This document shows, piece by piece, positions 1-7,286 of a stretch of 24,232 nucleotides of DNA. This DNA comes from Gammaproteobacteria bacterium UBA2168. Its GTDB lineage: Bacteria; Pseudomonadota; Gammaproteobacteria; Pseudomonadales; Azotimanducaceae. Position numbers and translations under genes: made by a program. The notes beneath the pieces were generated by a model. The model worked only from the letters and a program-made list of their open reading frames with translations. It searched no databases and was not told where the DNA came from. Every line of letters starts with the position of its first letter. The stretch's first letter is position 1. The DNA lies in the NCBI GenBank assembly GCA_002327525.1, contig DCWG01000071.1, positions 1,189 to 25,420 on the forward strand. Reading direction: 5' to 3'.

Positions 1-1
1 G

Positions 2-790
2 CCCTTCCACATGTGGACGCCGGATGTTTATCAAGGTGCGCCGACGGTGGTGACCGGCTTTCTCGCCACGGTATCCAAGGCTGCCGTGTTTGCCGTCCTG
101 TTACGCCTGGTCATGCAATCGGGCATGCTGTCGGATGCCTCGCTGTTTCAGTTGCTTTCGGTCATCGCCGTGGTTTCGATGGTGGTGGGTAATGTGCTTG
201 CGCTGCTACAGGATGACCTGAAACGCTTGCTGGCTTATTCATCCATCGCGCACATCGGTTATCTGATCATCGCACTGTTGGCGGTGGCCGTGCTCGAGGA
301 CGACAGGTTCGCCGCGGAAGCCGCGCTTGTGTTTGTGGCTGGCTATGCGGTGATGACCCTGGCGGCGTTTACTGTTCTGGGGCTGCTGGATGTTCGTGGC
401 GAAGGTCAATGTCCTATCGAGATAGTCGACGGTCTGCTGTGGCGCTCGCCCGTGCTCGGATTCGTTCTGGCGGCGGCGCTCCTCTCACTCGCGGGTATTC
501 CGCTCACAGCCGGATTTATCGCCAAGTTCTACCTGTTTGCGGTGGGTGCGGATGGGGCATTGTGGAACCTGGTATGGGCGATGATCCTGGGCAGTGCCAT
601 TGGTATTTACTACTACCTGAAGGTGGTCTTTGCGCTCAGCCGGCGAGAACTGCGGCAGGCAATGGATCATGATGAACCAAATGGGGGGATGATTGGTGCC
701 GTGACTGCGATATTTCTCGGTATTACCATCATCGCATTGGGCACCTATCCCACGGGGTTGATCGATGCGGTTCGATCACTGGTGGGTTGA
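2..790 (+). CDS. nuoN: NADH-quinone oxidoreductase subunit N (C-terminal part, 5' end outside window)
   Basis: This is the C-terminal portion of NuoN, a proton-pumping antiporter-like membrane subunit of respiratory complex I. The reading frame is open from the first bases and starts inside the conserved family motif PFHMWTPDVYQGAPT, so the true start lies upstream. About 262 residues are visible. They form successive hydrophobic helices with the conserved KRLLAYSSIAHIGY segment around codons 75-88 of the visible part, and a helix with SLAGIPLTAGFIAKF near visible residue 165, both typical of NuoN/MrpD-type subunits. NuoN is normally the last gene of the nuo operon, and the following gene (CBS protein) is separated by 80 bases and unrelated, which fits an operon end here. 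Identification is firm; only the N-terminal part is missing. Confidence 0.96.
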   Translation, partial: PFHMWTPDVYQGAPTVVTGFLATVSKAAVFAVLLRLVMQSGMLSDASLFQLLSVIAVVSMVVGNVLALLQDDLKRLLAYSSIAHIGYLIIALLAVAVLEDDRFAAEAALVFVAGYAVMTLAAFTVLGLLDVRGEGQCPIEIVDGLLWRSPVLGFVLAAALLSLAGIPLTAGFIAKFYLFAVGADGALWNLVWAMILGSAIGIYYYLKVVFALSRRELRQAMDHDEPNGGMIGAVTAIFLGITIIALGTYPTGLIDAVRSLVG

Positions 791-870
791 CTCCTGGTTG
801 AGGGGTGCATGCAAAGGCGTGGCAGCGGGATGCCATCACGCCGGTTGAGACATAATGCAGGGGATCGAAT

Positions 871-1284
871 ATGAGATCAGTCAACGTAAGCAAGTACATG
901 CTGAAGCGGCCGGTAGTGGTCACACCGGACACGGAGCTGTTTCGGGCCATTGAGCAGATACTTGTGTACAAGATTTCGGGTGTGACCGTGATCAATGAGC
1001 GTCACCATCCTGTGGGTATGCTATCCGAACTCGATTGCCTGCGGGCCATAGTGAAGGAGAGTTACCATCAGGAGGAAATTGGCACTCACCTGGTCAAAGA
1101 CCACATGACGGAGGGTGTGGAGTGTATCCAGGATAGTGAGGATGTTTTCGAGGTGGCCGAATCCATGCTCGATCACAAGCATCGCCGTCGTCCGATACTG
1201 AACGACCACGGCGAGATGGTAGGGCAACTGACCTGCCGCCAACTGCTGAGGGCCATCAAGGACTTCGACCTCCCACCGAAGTAG
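871..1284 (+). CDS. Two-CBS-domain protein
   Basis: A 137-residue soluble protein made almost entirely of a tandem CBS pair. The first CBS unit spans about residues 8-62 (motif ISGVTVINERHHPVGMLSELD) and the second about 77-132 (RRRPILNDHGEMVGQLTCRQLL). CBS pairs usually bind adenosine nucleotides such as AMP, ATP or SAM and act as energy or redox sensors, but no effector domain is attached here, so the partner is unknown. The ATG at 871 is preceded by AGGGGA with a normal spacing. It follows nuoN by 80 bases and ends 8 bases before the next start, so it is probably co-transcribed with the reductive-dehalogenase-like gene. Family assignment is firm; ligand and target are not visible. Confidence 0.9.
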   Translation: MRSVNVSKYMLKRPVVVTPDTELFRAIEQILVYKISGVTVINERHHPVGMLSELDCLRAIVKESYHQEEIGTHLVKDHMTEGVECIQDSEDVFEVAESMLDHKHRRRPILNDHGEMVGQLTCRQLLRAIKDFDLPPK

Positions 1285-1292
1285 GGTTCGAT

Positions 1293-3449
1293 TTGCTCAT
1301 ATTCGAACCAGGGCGCCGCCGGGGTGTCGAGACCGGTCGTTACCCGCTGGAAACACTCGCCCGGGACAGCGGTCTCATTGCCTCGGAGAGTGCGCTCAAC
1401 CCGGTGGCCGGCGTGCAGCTGGAAACACCGACAGCGGGACTCGCCGCCTGCGCCCGTCGCTACGCCGATATCTACGAACCCTTCCTGGATGGGAAGGTGG
1501 CGTCAGCCGTCGCGCCGGTGCCGGGCGACCTCGCGGTGCGCTCTCGTGACATAAAGGGTGCGCTTTACTACCTGGATGCGGCTCACGCCGGTATCTGCCG
1601 GATTCCCGACAATGCCTGGCTCATCAATGCCGATGTGTTGGCACACGACCATGCCATCGTCCTGATGGTGGAGTACGGGCGCGAGCCTGAACCCGACAAT
1701 CCGGCACAGCCCTGGCTGATCAAGGCACAGGGCGAGATCGCGCGTATGCGCTCCTGCGAAATCGCGGTCTGTATCGCGGGTTATCTGCGGCAGCTCGGGT
1801 TCGCGGCCCGAGCCCACCTGCAGGGTAATGCCCATGTGGATCTGGATCGACTGGCCGTTATGTGCGGTATCGCGCAACGACGCTCCGGCGCAGTGCACAG
1901 TCCTTTTTTCGGCAACTGTCATGCCATCGCCGCCATCACCACGGACTACGAACTGGCTTGCGACGATCCCCTGGCGGCGGATGTTCGCGTCAGTGTCTGG
2001 AAGGACTGGTGGGGTACGGGCGGTGCGGTCAGTGGTCGGGAGCGTCGGCGCCAGCAAGGGCGCGCTTCGCACCTGAGCCGCTATCCGATGGAGCGAGTGA
2101 AACGCGTCAGCGAACCCACCACCGCGATCTTGCAGGGTGAAATACCGCGCGTACCCAAAAGGGCCGCCTTCTTCACACGCGCCGCGTTCGGCGACCTCGG
2201 TCCGCGCGCACAGCGCGAGGTGAAGCGTTTTGCCTACAAACACCCCCTTACAGCGGGTATGATGCATCCGCTGCGTGCACTCGTGCCCCACCAGGACGGT
2301 GAAAAGGTGGATGGCATCGATCCCGCGTTGCTGGACGCCTGGGCAAACTCGCGCTCGATCCGTTCACTCGCCTATCACCTCGGGGCGGATCTGGTGGGGA
2401 TCTGTGAAGTACCGGAGTATGCGTGGTACTCACATCACCTTAACGGTGATCCCATCGAACCATACCACTCTCATGCGGTCGTTATGCTCATCGACCAGGG
2501 ATTCGAGACCATGGAAGGGGCCAGTGGCGACGATTGGATTTCGGGCTGTCAGTCCATGCGCGGTTATCTGCGGGGTGCAGAAATCGCCGGTCTGATGGCC
2601 GAATACCTGCGTGGTCGCGGCGTATCGGCACGCCCGCAAACCAACGCTGATAGTGACGTGCTGCAGATGCCCCTCGTGTTGCTGGCCGGTTTGGGCGAAC
2701 TGGCGCGTATCGGTGAGTTGGTGCTGAATCCCTTCGTCGGTCCGCGCTTCAAATCCGTGGTGTTGACCACGGACCTGCCACTTATAGCGGACGATGCAGT
2801 GGATTTCGGTTTGCAGTATTTCTGTAATCACTGCAGAAAATGCGCACGCGAATGCCCCGTGAGTGCGATTCCGTTCGGTCCGAAAGTGATGTTCAACGGT
2901 TATGAGATGTGGAAGCCGGACGTGGAGCGTTGCACACGCTACCGTGTCACCAATCAGAAAGGATCCGCGTGCGGACGGTGCATGAAGACATACCCGCTCA
3001 ACAAAGTCGTTTCGGCTGACGGGGTGGTGTTGCACCGTGTGGCCAACTGGCTGGGCATCAATGCCCACTGGCTGAAAGCGGTAATCATTCCCATGGTGGT
3101 GAAGCTGGACGACTGGTTGGGGTTCGGAAAACGCAATGCCGTCAAGCGCTGGTGGCTGGATCTCGAAGTGGTAGGGGAGCAGGTGGTCGAACCTCGCGCC
3201 ACCAACGAACGCGACATCGATCCGGAGGCTTCGGTCCGCCAGCAGAAATCGCCCGTCGGCTATTATCATGCGAACGAAATGCCTGCGCCCGACGCTCAGG
3301 ATCCGGTGCCGGTCAATCACAAGGATGCCGTTGCCCGGGCGGCTGCGCTCGAAACACCGGAACAGGCTCTGCGGCGGTACGCCGAAGGCGGGGTGGCACC
3401 CTCGATCTACACACCCGTGACGGAGTCTGCGATCGAGGAGGTCTCGTGA
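1293..3449 (+). CDS. Reductive-dehalogenase-like corrinoid/iron-sulfur protein with tandem duplicated domain
   Basis: A 718-residue cytosolic protein (no Tat or Sec signal) of the reductive dehalogenase/QueG-related cobalamin and Fe-S family. A ferredoxin-like region carries a full CX2CX2CX3CP motif (C511, C514, C517, C521). The second motif has C547, C560 and C563, but the expected fourth Cys before Pro is Tyr567 (codon TAC). Before it lies a corrinoid-domain-like stretch with GLGELARIGELVLNP and TTDLPL at about 465-497. Residues 14-230 and 262-500 look like two copies of the same domain: RYPLETLARDS matches RYPMERVKRVS, and HAGICRIPDNAW matches LVGICEVPEYAW. The first copy has no Fe-S motifs. 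The start is TTG with AGGG six bases upstream; the stop overlaps the sulfatase start. It lacks the flavin/ferredoxin reductase tail of BhbA-type enzymes. Substrate is unknown; an oxidoreductase role other than dehalogenation is possible. Confidence 0.85.
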   Translation: MLIFEPGRRRGVETGRYPLETLARDSGLIASESALNPVAGVQLETPTAGLAACARRYADIYEPFLDGKVASAVAPVPGDLAVRSRDIKGALYYLDAAHAGICRIPDNAWLINADVLAHDHAIVLMVEYGREPEPDNPAQPWLIKAQGEIARMRSCEIAVCIAGYLRQLGFAARAHLQGNAHVDLDRLAVMCGIAQRRSGAVHSPFFGNCHAIAAITTDYELACDDPLAADVRVSVWKDWWGTGGAVSGRERRRQQGRASHLSRYPMERVKRVSEPTTAILQGEIPRVPKRAAFFTRAAFGDLGPRAQREVKRFAYKHPLTAGMMHPLRALVPHQDGEKVDGIDPALLDAWANSRSIRSLAYHLGADLVGICEVPEYAWYSHHLNGDPIEPYHSHAVVMLIDQGFETMEGASGDDWISGCQSMRGYLRGAEIAGLMAEYLRGRGVSARPQTNADSDVLQMPLVLLAGLGELARIGELVLNPFVGPRFKSVVLTTDLPLIADDAVDFGLQYFCNHCRKCARECPVSAIPFGPKVMFNGYEMWKPDVERCTRYRVTNQKGSACGRCMKTYPLNKVVSADGVVLHRVANWLGINAHWLKAVIIPMVVKLDDWLGFGKRNAVKRWWLDLEVVGEQVVEPRATNERDIDPEASVRQQKSPVGYYHANEMPAPDAQDPVPVNHKDAVARAAALETPEQALRRYAEGGVAPSIYTPVTESAIEEVS

Positions 3450-5089
3450 ATGTCGTTCTGAGGATAGGCGGGACGTTGGTCATCGCCGCCGCGCTATCGG
3501 CGTGCTCCGAGCCGGCACGACAGGGGCAAGACGTGGTCGAGGACGAGCGGCCGAACCTGTTGCTCATCGTCGTCGACGATCTCGGTTACACGGATCTCGG
3601 CAGCTTCGGCGGTGAGATTGCCACACCCAATCTCGATGGGTTGGCGCGTAGCGGAGTTCGGCTGACCAATTTCCACAGTTCCGCGAGCTGCGCACCGACC
3701 CGCGCCATGCTGATGTCGGGTACAGACAATCATCTGGCGGGGATGGGAACGCAGGGATCTCTGAGGACTCCCGGACAGGCTGATTCCCCCGCCTACCAGA
3801 ATCGCTTGAGCGCCGATGTGGATTCTCTCGCGGCGGTGCTTGGCTCCCTGGGTTATCGAACCTACATGACCGGAAAATGGCATCTTGGCAGCGACGAGGG
3901 GTATCTGCCCAATGCGCGGGGTTTCGATCGTTCGCTAGCGCTGATGCCCGGCGGAGCCGGGCACTTTGACCACACGCCGCTGGTCGAAGCCCTGCAGAGC
4001 GCCGACTGGAGACTGGACGATGCGCCGTTCACGTTGCCGGAGTCGTTCTACTCCACCACTGATCTCACCGACTGGATGATGCGATTCGTGGCCGACGGCG
4101 GCGAACAGGATACCCGCGCCCCATTCTTCGCCTATCTGGCTTATACCGCACCCCACTGGCCGATCCAGGCACCTGATGCATTACTTGAGAAGTACCGCGG
4201 CGCATATTCCATGGGCTACGACGAGTTGTTGGAAGCGCGCATGCGCGGTGCGGCCGCGGCCGGGGTGGTGGCACCGGCCGCGCAACCGGTCAGGCACACC
4301 GAGGGCGTACCGGTCTGGGTGTCCCTGTCGGAAGACGAGAAGGCCGGATTCGTGGCGCGCATGGGAGCCTACGCCGCCATGGTGGACAGTATTGATCAAA
4401 ACGTCGGCCGTCTGCTCACCTACCTCGAAGAATCGGATCATCTCGCCAACACCGTGGTGGTGTTCATGTCCGATAATGGTGCAGAGGGGCACGCGATGGA
4501 ATACCTGCCGAGCCTTGCCGGGTGGGTAGAGCAGACCTTTGACAACACGCCCGCGAGCATCGGTACACGCCGTTCTTACGTTACGATTGGCGAGGGTTGG
4601 GCTCGGGCCACGGCCGCGCCGTTCAGATTGTCGAAAGCTCGTGTTTCGGAGGGTGGCATTCGTGTACCCGCCTTCGTGCACCTGCCGGGCGAGGTGCGTG
4701 GCAGTATTGACGATGCGTACATGACGGTGATGGACCTGGCGCCGACGTTCGTCGAAATTGCCGGAGGCGAACCACGGAAACAGCATCGCGGCCGCAGTCT
4801 GCTGTCGCGTTGGCGGGGTGGGAGCGCACCGGTCTACGACGAGGAGGACGTCATTGCCTTTGAAGTGTACGGTCGCCGTGCGGTGCAGCGGGGACGCTAC
4901 AAGGCGCTGTTGATGGAACCTCCGTTCGGCACCGGAGACTGGCAGCTGTATGATCTGCGCGTCGATACCGGTGAACAGAGCGACCTGTCGGCAGAACTGC
5001 CGGACCTGCGTTCGGAGCTGATCGAACTCTGGGAAGCATACGCCGATGAAGTTGGTGTTATTCTTCCGGAAACACCCGTAATATATTGA
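3446..5089 (+). CDS. Lipoprotein arylsulfatase (sulfatase family, Cys-type)
   Basis: A 547-residue sulfatase of the alkaline phosphatase superfamily. GTG at 3446 is chosen as start: GGAGG lies just upstream, it overlaps the previous stop (GTGA), and it yields a short lipoprotein signal with lipobox LSAC (Cys20, then Ser21, which does not specify inner-membrane retention). An open frame continues upstream to 3152, but that lies inside the preceding gene. Catalytic features are metal-binding DD at 44-45, the CxPxR signature CAPTR with Cys82 (converted to formylglycine by a maturase in this family), TGKWHLG at 142-148, and FMSDNGAEG further on. It probably hydrolyses sulfate esters in the periplasm or at the outer membrane. 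The substrate cannot be read from the sequence. The maturase is not in this window. Four-base overlap with the reductive-dehalogenase-like gene implies co-translation. Confidence 0.93.
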   Translation: MNVVLRIGGTLVIAAALSACSEPARQGQDVVEDERPNLLLIVVDDLGYTDLGSFGGEIATPNLDGLARSGVRLTNFHSSASCAPTRAMLMSGTDNHLAGMGTQGSLRTPGQADSPAYQNRLSADVDSLAAVLGSLGYRTYMTGKWHLGSDEGYLPNARGFDRSLALMPGGAGHFDHTPLVEALQSADWRLDDAPFTLPESFYSTTDLTDWMMRFVADGGEQDTRAPFFAYLAYTAPHWPIQAPDALLEKYRGAYSMGYDELLEARMRGAAAAGVVAPAAQPVRHTEGVPVWVSLSEDEKAGFVARMGAYAAMVDSIDQNVGRLLTYLEESDHLANTVVVFMSDNGAEGHAMEYLPSLAGWVEQTFDNTPASIGTRRSYVTIGEGWARATAAPFRLSKARVSEGGIRVPAFVHLPGEVRGSIDDAYMTVMDLAPTFVEIAGGEPRKQHRGRSLLSRWRGGSAPVYDEEDVIAFEVYGRRAVQRGRYKALLMEPPFGTGDWQLYDLRVDTGEQSDLSAELPDLRSELIELWEAYADEVGVILPETPVIY

Positions 5090-5105
5090 AATATATAAAT
5101 ATATT
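5080..5105. promoter_or_regulatory. AT-only inverted repeat between sulfatase and next gene
   Basis: The end of the sulfatase gene and the start of the 70-base gap contain two copies of the self-complementary octamer AATATATT (5080-5087 and 5098-5105), separated by 10 bases. The segment is almost pure A/T in an otherwise GC-rich context. It could be an easily melted promoter region for the heme monooxygenase gene starting at 5160, or a protein-binding site. No convincing -35/-10 pair at standard spacing could be assigned, so this is a candidate only. Confidence 0.35.
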
Positions 5106-5159
5106 CTGAGGTCATCTACGCGGTGGCTTGCCGGACAGACACTATCTGAGGAGGTGCTC

Positions 5160-5468
5160 ATGTACCTGGCCATGAACCGCTTTAAAATCGCACCTGGTTT
5201 TGAAGATGGTTTCGAAAAGGTGTGGCGGGAGCGCGACACCCACCTTGCGCAGGTGCCGGGTTTCGTCTCGTTTCACCTGCTGCGCGGTTTGCAAACGGAC
5301 GAGTATGTGCTGTACGCCTCGCACACCGTGTGGGAGTCGGAAGATGCCTTTATCGGGTGGGCCGAATCGGAGCAGTTCCGGCGGGCGCACAGGCAGGAGA
5401 GCGCCCCGCCGGGCACCTACCTGGGGCATCCCGATCTCGAAACCTTCGAGGCGGTATTGTCCGAATAG
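5160..5468 (+). CDS. Heme-degrading monooxygenase, IsdG/HmoA type (antibiotic biosynthesis monooxygenase fold)
   Basis: A 102-residue ferredoxin-like dimeric alpha/beta-barrel protein. The Asn-Trp-His triad of IsdG/IsdI heme oxygenases can be read: Asn6 in MNRF, Trp67 in FIGWAES and His77 in RRAH, with the W-x9-H spacing seen in that family. The expected role is cytosolic opening of the heme ring to release iron. ATG at 5160 is chosen because AGGAGG (5149-5154) sits five bases upstream; the in-frame GTG at 5154 overlaps that site. No heme uptake genes are visible nearby, so iron acquisition is not supported by context, and the triad could serve another small-molecule monooxygenase reaction. 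Family is secure; heme as substrate is inferred from the triad. Confidence 0.85.
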   Translation: MYLAMNRFKIAPGFEDGFEKVWRERDTHLAQVPGFVSFHLLRGLQTDEYVLYASHTVWESEDAFIGWAESEQFRRAHRQESAPPGTYLGHPDLETFEAVLSE

Positions 5469-5539
5469 AGCGCTCGCGCTGGTGCCTTGCAGCATTCCGA
5501 CATAAGGTATCCAACAAGGGACTGGCCTCGGGGGGAGGC

Positions 5540-6004
5540 ATGAGCGTCGCCATCAACGGCATCGCCCACATCTACATCACTGTGCAGAATCTGGAGCGGG
5601 TGCTCGAATTCTACAAAGGCCTGACGGATAGTTTTGGCATGATGCCTCTCGTTGAGACGGATGAACTCTACTACGCGATTGGCGCGCGCACGGGCCTTGG
5701 CGTGCGCCAGGGCAACGCCAGGGTGGCCTACGATCAGTACAATGCCGGGCTGCATCACCTGTGCTTCCGTGCCCGTTCCAGGGAAGACGTCGACATCTGC
5801 GCCGGCGTGGTGCGCGATCTCGGTGGGAGTATCGTTCATGAACCGCAGGAGGACGGCTGGGCACCCGGCTACTACTCGGTGTTGTTTGAGGATCCGGGCG
5901 GCACACGTCTGGAAGTCAATTTCGTACCGGGTAAAGGCCACCTGCGCGAAGACGCGCACACGCCGCTGTCCGATGACACGCAAAAACAATTGAGCAATCG
6001 CTAA
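5540..6004 (+). CDS. VOC-superfamily protein (glyoxalase/dioxygenase fold)
   Basis: A 154-residue single-copy vicinal oxygen chelate protein. The beta-alpha-beta-beta-beta pattern is clear: GIAHIYITVQNLE at the start (His10), LHHLCFRA in the middle (His72/His73) and GTRLEVNFVPGKG at the end (Glu125). These are the usual metal-ligand positions of glyoxalase I, methylmalonyl-CoA epimerase and related enzymes. The start ATG at 5540 follows GGGGGAGG very closely; upstream in-frame extension gives no VOC-like sequence. It ends ten bases before the acyl-CoA dehydrogenase, so it is probably in the same operon, which would suit an acyl-CoA isomerase or lyase-like role. Specific chemistry cannot be assigned. 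Confidence 0.88.
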   Translation: MSVAINGIAHIYITVQNLERVLEFYKGLTDSFGMMPLVETDELYYAIGARTGLGVRQGNARVAYDQYNAGLHHLCFRARSREDVDICAGVVRDLGGSIVHEPQEDGWAPGYYSVLFEDPGGTRLEVNFVPGKGHLREDAHTPLSDDTQKQLSNR

Positions 6005-6014
6005 GGAGAACAGT

Positions 6015-7286
6015 ATGGATTTCGACATACCGGAGGATATGAAGGCCTATCTGAAGGAGATCGATGAATTCATCGAACAGGTGATCACACCACTTCAGGA
6101 GCAGGACGACAACAACCGATTCTTCGATTATCGCCGTGAGGATGCACGCACCGATTGGGAGCGCGGCGGGCTGCCCAATGAGGAGTGGGAACAGTTGCTG
6201 CACAAGGCCAAGCGCCTCGCCGACGAAGCCGGTTTCTACCGCTACCCCATGCCGAAGGAGTACGGCGGCCAGGATGGTACCAACCTCGGCATGGCCATCA
6301 TCCGCGAGCACCTAGCTGCCAAGGGCCTGGGGCTTCACAATGATCTCCAGAACGAACACTCCATCGTCGGCAACAACGTCGGCTTGTTGTTGATGATTCA
6401 GTACGGCACCGAGGAGCAGAAAAAGGACTGGATCGATGATCTCGCCGAAGGGCGGCGGGGTTTCGCCTTCGGTATCACCGAACCGCAGCATGGTTCGGAC
6501 GCAACTCACATGGAGACATCCGCCGTGCGCGACGGTGACGAATGGGTCATCAATGGTGAGAAGACCTGGAACACCGGAATTCACAAAGCCAAATACGACC
6601 TGATCATGGCGCGCACCAGCGGCAATGCGGGTGACGGGGATGGCATCACCGCGTTTCTGACCCCGACGGATGCACAAGGGTTCAAGATCGAGGAGATGTT
6701 GTGGACCTTCAACATGCCCACGGATCACGGTCACATCTCGCTGAAGGACGTTCGCGTGGGGCACGATTCTATCTTCGGCGGCGAAGGAAAAGGCCTTCAG
6801 GTGGTACAGCACTTCTTCAACGAAAACCGTATCCGCCAGGCGGCGTCGAGTCTCGGAGCTGCGCAGTTCTGCGTGAATGAGTCGGTACGCTACGCGACGG
6901 AGCGCAAGCCGTTCGGCAAGGCGTTGTCCACCAATCAGGCGATCCAGTTTCCGCTGGTGGAACTCCAGACCCAGTGCGAGATGCTGCGCGCGTTGATCCA
7001 CAAGACGGCGTGGATGATGGATAAATACGGCGCATTCTCGCAGTCAGACAAGGTGTCGATGTGTAACTACTGGTCGAACCGGCTCTGCTGTGATGCCGCC
7101 GACCGCGCCATGCAGGTGCATGGTGGTCTCGGTTATTCCAGGCACAAGCCCTTCGAACACATTTATCGCCACCACCGCAGATACCGCATCACGGAAGGTG
7201 CCGAGGAGATCCAGATGCGCCGCGTGGCCGGCTATATGTTCGGTTACATGAAACAGCGCGCGCCCAAGGGTGTGAAGGAGGTGTGA
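6015..7286 (+). CDS. Acyl-CoA dehydrogenase
   Basis: A 423-residue flavoprotein of the acyl-CoA dehydrogenase family. Visible features include the FAD-contacting stretch FAFGITEPQHGSDATHMET near residues 152-171, the substrate-side NGEKTWNTG, and the C-terminal QVHGGLGYSRHKPFEHIYR followed by YRITEG. In the last, Glu394 sits at the position of the catalytic base of medium-chain enzymes. AAGGAG is six bases before the ATG. The stop overlaps the ATG of the phosphotransferase gene (TGATG), so the two products are translationally coupled. Such pairing resembles the kinase-dehydrogenase partnership of ACAD10/ACAD11 and of levulinate degradation (LvaA/LvaC). Reaction class is secure; whether it desaturates an acyl-CoA or processes a phospho-acyl-CoA is inference from context. 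Confidence 0.95.
   Translation: MDFDIPEDMKAYLKEIDEFIEQVITPLQEQDDNNRFFDYRREDARTDWERGGLPNEEWEQLLHKAKRLADEAGFYRYPMPKEYGGQDGTNLGMAIIREHLAAKGLGLHNDLQNEHSIVGNNVGLLLMIQYGTEEQKKDWIDDLAEGRRGFAFGITEPQHGSDATHMETSAVRDGDEWVINGEKTWNTGIHKAKYDLIMARTSGNAGDGDGITAFLTPTDAQGFKIEEMLWTFNMPTDHGHISLKDVRVGHDSIFGGEGKGLQVVQHFFNENRIRQAASSLGAAQFCVNESVRYATERKPFGKALSTNQAIQFPLVELQTQCEMLRALIHKTAWMMDKYGAFSQSDKVSMCNYWSNRLCCDAADRAMQVHGGLGYSRHKPFEHIYRHHRRYRITEGAEEIQMRRVAGYMFGYMKQRAPKGVKEV

Noticed and set aside
2430..3320. 296-codon minus-strand frame opposite the reductive-dehalogenase-like gene
   Set aside because: It lies entirely opposite a conserved coding frame, has no start signal and its translation resembles no known fold; typical antisense frame in GC-rich DNA.
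3152..3445. Upstream extension of the sulfatase frame
   Set aside because: It lies in the preceding gene's coding sequence, and the lipobox signal demands a start at 3446.
4181..5239. 352-codon minus-strand frame opposite the sulfatase
   Set aside because: It covers the catalytic sulfatase region and parts of the next gene; composition is antisense-like (His/Arg rich) with no recognisable motif.
5467..5482. AGCG-CTCG-CGCT hairpin after the heme monooxygenase as a terminator
   Set aside because: The stem is only four bases, and no T-run follows.
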